Assembly: GCA_017614625.1 (NCBI GenBank)
Contig: JAGABK010000182.1
Span: 1 to 6,553 of the forward strand
Length of the DNA: 6,553 nucleotides
From: Spirochaetales bacterium
GTDB lineage: Bacteria > Spirochaetota > Spirochaetia > Sphaerochaetales > Sphaerochaetaceae
Reading direction: 5' to 3'
Under the pieces are notes generated by a model. That model was not told where the DNA came from, did no database searches, and saw only the letters and a list, made by a program, of their open reading frames with translations. Below, piece after piece: positions 1-4,730 of the stretch. The position numbers and the translations under genes are program-made. How positions within the stretch are numbered: position 1 is the first letter of the stretch; each line of letters begins with the position of its first letter.

Positions 1-1377
1 GGTTCGGAAAAGGCCGCGGAAGAAGCCCCTGCAGCACCGGCTGCTGCCGCAAAACCCGTCTACGACAAGGACCAGCACATCCCCGAGGGTACTCCACCCG
101 AGGGATCCATCGAACTGGTCATGTGGCATGAGGTCTCGAACGTCGTCCAGGAAACCCTTGCCGAAGCGGCGGAGAACTTCAACAAGAGCCAGGACCTCTA
201 CCATGTCACCGTCATGTTCACCAGCAACATCCTCACCAAGGTCCTGACATCCAACGTGGACGACAGGCCCAACATCGTCCAGGCCACGGGAAACACATCC
301 TCGACCTACACCGTCCCCAAGATCGACCCGCGCTTCGACGACCCGGAGCTCTACGTTCCCCTGCAGGTCTTCATCGACCATGACAACTTCGATGTCAACC
401 GCATCATCAAGAACAGCTTCTCCATCTGCGTCCGCGGAGGACAGTGGCAGATCTTTCCGCTCGGAAACACCGACTCGGGAATGTACGTCAACTACGACCT
501 GCTCGCCCAGGTGGGCATGAAACCCGAGGACCTCAAGAGCTACGAGGACGTCTACGAGGCCTGCCGCCGCATGAAGGAGCAGCTCGGCAAGGGCGGAATG
601 CTCTTCATGTACCAGCATGTCGACCCGATGAACTTCGCCATCGCAGCCGAAGGCGTCCAGCTGTTCAACAACGACAACGGCCGCTCGGGCGTGCCCGACA
701 AGGTCCTCTTCGCAGAGGAAGGAGAAGCCAAGGACGCCATGATGTCCTGGCTCGAGTTCGTCGTCAAGATGCGCGATGAAGGCCTCATCTGCGATCCGTC
801 CGTCGGATCCTCGGACGCAAGGCTCATGTTCGCCAACGGCGAGATCGCCTTCTTCCTGCAGACCCTCTCCTCCTACTCGACCATCGAGAGCCGCGACCCG
901 CAGTTCAACTGGGGCTTCATGCCCTCTCCCACCGTCAGGTCCGGAAAGGAGAACCTCGGCCAGTCGCCCGGAGGACGCTTCATCCTGGTCACCGATGTCA
1001 ACGACCCCTGGAAGGAGTACGGCTCATGGCTCTTCGTCAAGTACCTCATGGAGGACGAATGGGCCGCACGTTTCGCCATGAACGTCGGATACATCCCCAC
1101 CACCGTGTCCGCCGCCGAATGGGGCGAATACAAGACCTATCTTGAGTCGCATCCGGACCTCCAGGCCGTGCGCGAGGCCCAGAACTCCACTCCGGAAGGC
1201 GTCTGCATGCCGCTTCTGGCCTACCAGACGGACTACGCCGGAGCCTACGCCGACCTTCTCAAGAAGATGCTGGTGGTCGAGACCTCCATGACGGCGCAGG
1301 AGGCCTACGACATACTGGTGAAGAACACGAAGGAAGCCGTGGAGATGTACTTCCTCTCCGCGGGAATCGTCATCTGA
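1..1377 (+). CDS. ABC-transporter extracellular solute-binding protein (family 1), 5' end missing
   Basis: The frame is open from base 1, so the ATG at 121 is internal and the true start lies upstream; about 458 residues are visible up to the TGA at 1375. The first visible residues form an Ala/Pro/Glu-rich low-complexity stretch (EEAPAAPAAAAKP), typical of the flexible linker after the lipidated Cys of Gram-negative or spirochaete binding lipoproteins; the signal peptide and lipobox would be off the left edge. The mature fold then begins with IELVMWHEV. Family 1 landmarks follow in order: an RPNIVQATGNTSS segment like the usual PDVV..., GQWQIFPLGNTDSGMYVNYDLLAQVGM (probed in two parts: GQWQIFPL and GMYVNYDLL), FANGEIAFFLQ, and NVGYIPTT near the C-terminal lobe. 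The family captures a ligand, often a sugar or glycerol phosphate, for an inner-membrane permease. The ligand here cannot be told from sequence. No permease follows, since a terminator closes the unit, so any permease genes must be upstream or unlinked. Confidence 0.88.
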   Translation, partial: GSEKAAEEAPAAPAAAAKPVYDKDQHIPEGTPPEGSIELVMWHEVSNVVQETLAEAAENFNKSQDLYHVTVMFTSNILTKVLTSNVDDRPNIVQATGNTSSTYTVPKIDPRFDDPELYVPLQVFIDHDNFDVNRIIKNSFSICVRGGQWQIFPLGNTDSGMYVNYDLLAQVGMKPEDLKSYEDVYEACRRMKEQLGKGGMLFMYQHVDPMNFAIAAEGVQLFNNDNGRSGVPDKVLFAEEGEAKDAMMSWLEFVVKMRDEGLICDPSVGSSDARLMFANGEIAFFLQTLSSYSTIESRDPQFNWGFMPSPTVRSGKENLGQSPGGRFILVTDVNDPWKEYGSWLFVKYLMEDEWAARFAMNVGYIPTTVSAAEWGEYKTYLESHPDLQAVREAQNSTPEGVCMPLLAYQTDYAGAYADLLKKMLVVETSMTAQEAYDILVKNTKEAVEMYFLSAGIVI

Positions 1378-1402
1378 TCCGTATCGCATAAACTGAATGC
1401 CT

Positions 1403-1439
1403 GCCCGGAAACCGTATCTGCGGTTCCCGGGCTTTTTTT
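1403..1439 (+). terminator. Intrinsic terminator of the solute-binding protein gene
   Basis: Twelve bases at 1403-1414 (GCCCGGAAACCG) pair with 1421-1432 (CGGTTCCCGGGC) around a 6-nt loop, with one A-C mismatch at the seventh pair. Seven T residues follow at 1433-1439. It lies 26 bases after the TGA and ends the upstream unit. Confidence 0.92.
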
Positions 1440-1460
1440 CTCCCCTCTCCGCCGAATCCA

Positions 1461-1469
1461 TGGTAGAAT
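1461..1469 (+). promoter_or_regulatory. Extended -10 promoter for the TPR-like protein gene
   Basis: TGGTAGAAT gives an extended TGn element joined to TAGAAT, which matches TATAAT at five of six bases. The predicted start is near 1476, leaving a leader of about 30 nt. No convincing -35 box sits 16-18 bases upstream, as is common for extended -10 promoters. It lies between the previous terminator and the Shine-Dalgarno, which supports a separate transcription unit. Confidence 0.5.
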
Positions 1470-1494
1470 GGGAAAAGCTGGGAAAACCACACAC

Positions 1495-1500
1495 AGGAGA
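1495..1500 (+). promoter_or_regulatory. Shine-Dalgarno of the TPR-like protein gene
   Basis: AGGAGA lies seven bases before the ATG at 1508. This fixes that ATG as the start, in agreement with the signal peptide that begins there. Confidence 0.85.
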
Positions 1501-1507
1501 CTGAAAA

Positions 1508-2407
1508 ATGAAGAAACTTGCTGCTCTGCTCGTGCTGCTTCTCGCCGTCCTCACGGCCCTGGCCGCACTTGATTTCACTTCCGTCGACGATCTTTACGAT
1601 GCCGGAACCGATTATCAGAAAGTCTACGATACCCTTCAGACGATGCTGAAGGAAGCCAAAAGCAATGAGGAGAAATCGGAAGTCCTCTGGAGGCTCTCGA
1701 GGGTCTGCGTCGACCTGGGCGACGCCCTTCCCGAGAAAGACAAGAACGGGAAGTACGCAATATACGACGAAGGCGAACAGTATGCCCTGAAATCGATCGA
1801 AGCCAAACCCAACTACCTGGCCTATCTGTGGAAATGCGCCAACGTCGGCCGCTACGGACAGACGAAGGGCGTCATGGACTCCCTCGGAAAGGTCAAGCCC
1901 ATGAAGGCCGACCTGAAGGTCATAACCGATGATTTCAAGGTCCTGGATTCCTCCGAGGCATGGTACACCCTGGCGGTCCTGAACGATGCCGTTCCCGGCA
2001 TCCTCGGCGGAGATTCCGTGGCCGCAATCAGCTACATGAGAATCGCCTGCGAGACCATCCCTGCCAAGTACGTCTACGGAGGCACCTACAAGGCCCTTGC
2101 CGAGATGCTCTACTCACGCAACTGGTCCGCTTCAAAACGGGCAAAGGAGATTGCCAGCCTCCAGAAGAAGTGGGACAAGGAAACGAAGAGCAACTTCGAC
2201 AAATACGCCTACTACGAAGGTTCCAAGGGCGCCGATGCAGTGCCCGTCTGGTCCACGAAGAAACTGTCCGAGATGAGCGACCGCGAAGAGGCCCTGGCGG
2301 TCCTGAAGTACGCCCAGCAGATGTACAACTCCAAGTCCTTCAAGACCGGGAAGGATGCAGAGCACTACGCTGAAATCCAGGATCTGATCACACAGTGGTC
2401 CAAATAA
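1508..2407 (+). CDS. Exported TPR-like helical-repeat protein of unknown function
   Basis: This 299-residue protein begins with a clear signal peptide: two Lys, a Leu/Val/Ala core, and a likely cleavage after Ala19 (ALA|ALDF). No Cys follows, so it is probably a soluble periplasmic protein rather than a lipoprotein. The mature part is mostly helical with TPR-like spacing: VLWRLSRVCVDLGD near residues 60-75, a YALKSIEAKPNYLAYLWKCA unit near 91-111, VPGILGGDSVAAISYMRIACETIP near 158-182, and a final AVLKYAQQMY helix near 262. The PGILGGD-then-helix pattern with repeated Ala and Pro spacing resembles bacterial TPR proteins and the eukaryotic RMD (regulator of microtubule dynamics) repeat fold; this is resemblance from memory only. 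A TRAP-associated TatT-type role is a weaker alternative. Such proteins usually act as scaffolds, and no catalytic motif is visible. Codon bias is milder than in the EF-G genes downstream (more GAT, CTT and AAA). It is transcribed alone, between two terminators. Confidence 0.85.
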   Translation: MKKLAALLVLLLAVLTALAALDFTSVDDLYDAGTDYQKVYDTLQTMLKEAKSNEEKSEVLWRLSRVCVDLGDALPEKDKNGKYAIYDEGEQYALKSIEAKPNYLAYLWKCANVGRYGQTKGVMDSLGKVKPMKADLKVITDDFKVLDSSEAWYTLAVLNDAVPGILGGDSVAAISYMRIACETIPAKYVYGGTYKALAEMLYSRNWSASKRAKEIASLQKKWDKETKSNFDKYAYYEGSKGADAVPVWSTKKLSEMSDREEALAVLKYAQQMYNSKSFKTGKDAEHYAEIQDLITQWSK

Positions 2408-2425
2408 GACCGCAGGAACAGACAA

Positions 2426-2455
2426 GGGGGACACGCTCGTGTCCCCTATTTCTTT
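2426..2455 (+). terminator. Intrinsic terminator of the TPR-like protein gene
   Basis: GGGGACAC (2427-2434) pairs perfectly with GTGTCCCC (2439-2446) around the tetraloop GCTC, with one extra G-T pair outside (2426/2447). A U-rich but interrupted tail TATTTCTTT follows at 2447-2455. It starts 19 bases after the TAA. Confidence 0.85.
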
Positions 2456-2477
2456 GCCCGCGCCCAATTACACATGA

Positions 2478-2506
2478 TTAACAAATGAACTGAATTATGC
2501 TAGGAT
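2478..2506 (+). promoter_or_regulatory. Possible promoter immediately before the first EF-G gene
   Basis: TTAACA (2478-2483, five of six matches to TTGACA), a 17-bp spacer and TAGGAT (2501-2506, four of six matches to TATAAT) lie in the only AT-rich patch between the terminator and the gene. If used, transcription would begin at about the ATG itself, giving a leaderless mRNA. TATGCT at 2496-2501 is another possible -10 but lacks a correctly spaced -35. Confidence 0.35.
2502..2505 (+). promoter_or_regulatory. Weak Shine-Dalgarno of the first EF-G gene
   Basis: AGGA lies eight bases before the ATG at 2514. It is the only ribosome-binding-like sequence there and overlaps the candidate -10 element, so the two readings compete. 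It is much weaker than the AGGAGG of the second EF-G gene. Confidence 0.45.
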
Positions 2507-2513
2507 TCTGCCC

Positions 2514-4553
2514 ATGACGTCAGACAAAACACGAAACATAGGAATCATCGCCCACATAGACGCCGGCAAGACGACCACCACCGAGCGCATCCTCTTCTAC
2601 ACCGGAGAGAACCACCGCATCGGCGAGGTCGACAACGGCGAAGCCACCATGGACTGGATGGAGCAGGAACAGGACAGGGGAATCACCATCACCAGCGCCG
2701 CGACCACCTGCTACTGGAAGGGCGTCAAGATCAACATCATCGACACCCCGGGCCACGTGGACTTCACCGCCGAGGTCGAGCGCTCCCTGCGCGTCCTTGA
2801 CGGAGCCGTCGGCATCTTCTGCGCCGTCGGAGGCGTCGAACCCCAGAGCGAGACCGTCTGGCGCCAGGCCAACACCTACAAGGTCCCCCGCATCGCCTTC
2901 ATCAACAAGATGGACAGGCTCGGAGCGGACTTCTACGCCGCCGTCGAGGACATCAGGACCAAGCTCAACGAGGAGCCCGTCCCCCTCTTCATCCCCGTCG
3001 GGAAAGAGAGCAAGTTCGAGGGGATCATCGACCTCCTCAAGATGCAGATGGTCACGTTCGACCCCGACACCCGCGGGTCGCAGTACACCTATTCCGACAT
3101 CCCCTCCGACATGGCCGATGACGCCGCGCTCTGGCGCGAGAAGCTCATCGACAGCGTCTCCACCTACTCCGACGAGATCACCGAGCTGTATTTCGCAGGC
3201 GAGGAGATCCCGGAGCAGATGATCCTGGACGTGCTGAGGAAGTGCACCCTGGAGCGCAGCCTCCTCCCCGTCTTCTGCGGATCGTCGCTCAGGGACATCG
3301 GAGTGCAATGCCTGCTGGACGGAATCGTGAGCCTTCTCCCCTCGCCCGACGACATCCCGCCGGCGACCGGAATCCACATCAAGAAGGACCGCGAGGAAGA
3401 GGTCCAGGTTCCCAACGACCCCAAGGCCCCGCCGATTGCACTGGTCTTCAAGATCCAGTACGACAGGGAGGCAGGACCGCTGGCCTTCGTCAGAGTCTAT
3501 GCCGGAACCCTCAAGAAGAGCACCGCGATTCTCAACATAGGAAAGAAAAAGCGCGAGAGGATCAACCGCATCCTCAGGATGCACGCCAACAGGCCCGAGG
3601 AGCTTCAGGAGCTGCAGGCAGGCGACATCGGAGTCATCGTGGGCTTCAAGCTCGCCCAGACCGGAGACACCATCGGATCCGAAGGCGCCCAGATCCTGCT
3701 TGAGAAGATGAGCTTCCCCGTTCCGGTCATCTCGATCGCCATCGAGCCGGCCAACACCAGCGAGCAGGCCAAGCTCAAGAAGACCCTCGAGATCCTCTCC
3801 CTGGAAGACCCGACCTTCACATACAAGGACAACGAGGAGACCGGCCAGCTGGTCATCAGCGGCATGGGCGAGCTCCATCTGGACGTCCTTGTCACCAGGA
3901 TCACCAAGGAGTTCAAGGTCGACTGCCATATCGGCAAGCCGCAGGTAACATACCGCGAGAGCATAACTTCTTCCGTGGAAAAGAGCTTCACCTTCAGCAA
4001 GGTCCTCGCCGGAAAGGAGAACAGCGCCACCGTCACCCTCAGGCTCACCCCGCAGGAGGCCAAGAGCGGAACCTCGTACGAGAACCTCGTCTCCCAGAAG
4101 ACCATGCCGCCCGAGTTCTTCGACGCCATCCGGCGCGGAGTGGAGAACTCCTTCAGAAGCGGCATAAAGTACGGCTACGAGGTCTGCGACATGAAGGTCG
4201 AGCTGACCGACGTGAAGTACAACGAGCTGACGGCAACCGAGTTCGCCTACGAGGCCTGCGCGGCCATGTGCTTCGACGCTGCTGCCCAGGAGGCCGGTCC
4301 CGTGCTCATGGAGCCCATCATGAACGTCACACTGATCGTCCCCTCCCAGTACGTGGGAGACACCATCTCCAGCCTGACCCAGCGCGGAGGAATCGTCTCC
4401 AGCATGGAAAGCAGGCCGGCTGCGGACCACATCAACGCAGAAGCCCCCCTGGCGAGCCTGTTCGGATACTCCACCGCGCTGCGCTCCTCCACCCAGGGCC
4501 GCGGCACGTTCAGCATGGAATTCGACCACTACGCGCCCAAAGCGGAAAGATGA
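2514..4553 (+). CDS. fusA: Elongation factor G paralog, EF-G2 (ribosome-recycling) type
   Basis: This complete 679-residue translational GTPase acts on the ribosome in the cytoplasm. The GTP-binding motifs are intact: P-loop AHIDAGKT (13-20), switch I DRGITI (54-59), DTPGH (77-81) with the catalytic His81, NKMD (131-134) and CGSS (255-258). Domain II begins near residue 305, III near 400 (SGMGELHLDV is conserved), IV near 475 (GKPQVTYRES) and V near 595, ending with FGYSTALRSSTQGRG and MEF. Domain IV lacks the SGGRGQYGHV block of canonical translocase EF-G; FTFSKVLAGKENSATVTLRL occupies that place. That divergence, the short N-terminus and the general character match the spirochaete EF-G2 / mitochondrial EF-G2 group. 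In that group Borrelia EF-G2 and human EF-G2mt are reported to split ribosomes with RRF rather than translocate. The subfamily call is inference. The ATG at 2514 fits the family start. The symbol fusA is the usual annotation for any EF-G paralog; a canonical fusA probably lies elsewhere. Codon bias is strong, suggesting good expression. Confidence 0.93.
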   Translation: MTSDKTRNIGIIAHIDAGKTTTTERILFYTGENHRIGEVDNGEATMDWMEQEQDRGITITSAATTCYWKGVKINIIDTPGHVDFTAEVERSLRVLDGAVGIFCAVGGVEPQSETVWRQANTYKVPRIAFINKMDRLGADFYAAVEDIRTKLNEEPVPLFIPVGKESKFEGIIDLLKMQMVTFDPDTRGSQYTYSDIPSDMADDAALWREKLIDSVSTYSDEITELYFAGEEIPEQMILDVLRKCTLERSLLPVFCGSSLRDIGVQCLLDGIVSLLPSPDDIPPATGIHIKKDREEEVQVPNDPKAPPIALVFKIQYDREAGPLAFVRVYAGTLKKSTAILNIGKKKRERINRILRMHANRPEELQELQAGDIGVIVGFKLAQTGDTIGSEGAQILLEKMSFPVPVISIAIEPANTSEQAKLKKTLEILSLEDPTFTYKDNEETGQLVISGMGELHLDVLVTRITKEFKVDCHIGKPQVTYRESITSSVEKSFTFSKVLAGKENSATVTLRLTPQEAKSGTSYENLVSQKTMPPEFFDAIRRGVENSFRSGIKYGYEVCDMKVELTDVKYNELTATEFAYEACAAMCFDAAAQEAGPVLMEPIMNVTLIVPSQYVGDTISSLTQRGGIVSSMESRPAADHINAEAPLASLFGYSTALRSSTQGRGTFSMEFDHYAPKAER

Positions 4554-4559
4554 CAGAAC

Positions 4560-4575
4560 GCCGGCCCCGTCCGGC
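4560..4575 (+). other. Short GC hairpin just after the first EF-G stop codon
   Basis: GCCGG (4560-4564) pairs with CCGGC (4571-4575) around the loop CCCCGT, six bases after the TGA. It has no U-tract and sits 23 bases before the real terminator, so it is not itself a terminator. It could protect the 3' end of the mRNA or be chance in GC-rich DNA. Confidence 0.4.
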
Positions 4576-4598
4576 ACATGATAAATCCTTTTGGAAAA

Positions 4599-4634
4599 GC
4601 CAATTGCAGCATTCTTGCCCGATTGGCTTTTTTT
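4599..4634 (+). terminator. Intrinsic terminator between the two EF-G genes
   Basis: GCCAATTG (4599-4606) pairs with CGATTGGC (4620-4627), including one T-G wobble, around a 13-nt loop. Seven T residues follow at 4628-4634. Four A residues precede the stem (4595-4598), so the A-stem-T arrangement could also work in reverse, though no - strand gene is seen. The large loop makes it weaker than the other two terminators. Confidence 0.8.
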
Positions 4635-4661
4635 CACTTTAATTTTTTACGATAATATTAT
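4633..4661 (+). promoter_or_regulatory. Candidate promoter for the second EF-G gene
   Basis: TTCACT (4633-4638, four of six matches to TTGACA), a 17-bp spacer and TATTAT (4656-4661, five of six matches to TATAAT) lie in the most AT-rich stretch of the window. The predicted start near 4668 would leave a leader of about 60 nt. TTGAAA (4667-4672) and TTGACC (4675-4680) are further -35-like boxes, but their best -10 partners (CATAAC at 4688, TAGTAC at 4698) are poor in sequence or spacing. Confidence 0.45.
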
Positions 4662-4718
4662 ATAGTTTGAAAGGTTGACCACCAAAGCATAACAAAATAG
4701 TACAACTGCCAATTGTCC

Positions 4719-4724
4719 AGGAGG
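4719..4724 (+). promoter_or_regulatory. Strong Shine-Dalgarno of the second EF-G gene
   Basis: A full AGGAGG lies six bases before the ATG at 4731, fixing that start. It is the best ribosome-binding site in the window and suggests efficient translation. Confidence 0.9.
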
Positions 4725-4730
4725 AAAATC

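Noticed and set aside
1024..1578. A 184-codon - strand frame spanning the intergenic region before the TPR-like gene
   Set aside because: It runs through a + strand terminator, promoter and signal-peptide region and overlaps two well-supported + strand genes; its translation shows no family features.
2471..4582. CACATGAT present in both spacers flanking the first EF-G gene (2471-2478 and 4575-4582)
   Set aside because: Eight bases, with no extension of the match on either side and no mobile-element features between; treated as chance rather than a target-site duplication.
2520..4637. A 705-codon open frame on the - strand covering the whole first EF-G gene
   Set aside because: It is a by-product of strong C/G-ending codon use on the + strand. 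Its translation is low-complexity (rich in Gly, Asp, Val and Leu), resembles no known family to me, and the + strand frame is a clear EF-G.
4675..4703. TTGACC with TAGTAC 17 bp later as the promoter of the second EF-G gene
   Set aside because: The -10 matches the consensus at only three of six bases; the TTCACT/TATTAT pair is better. It is mentioned only as an alternative.
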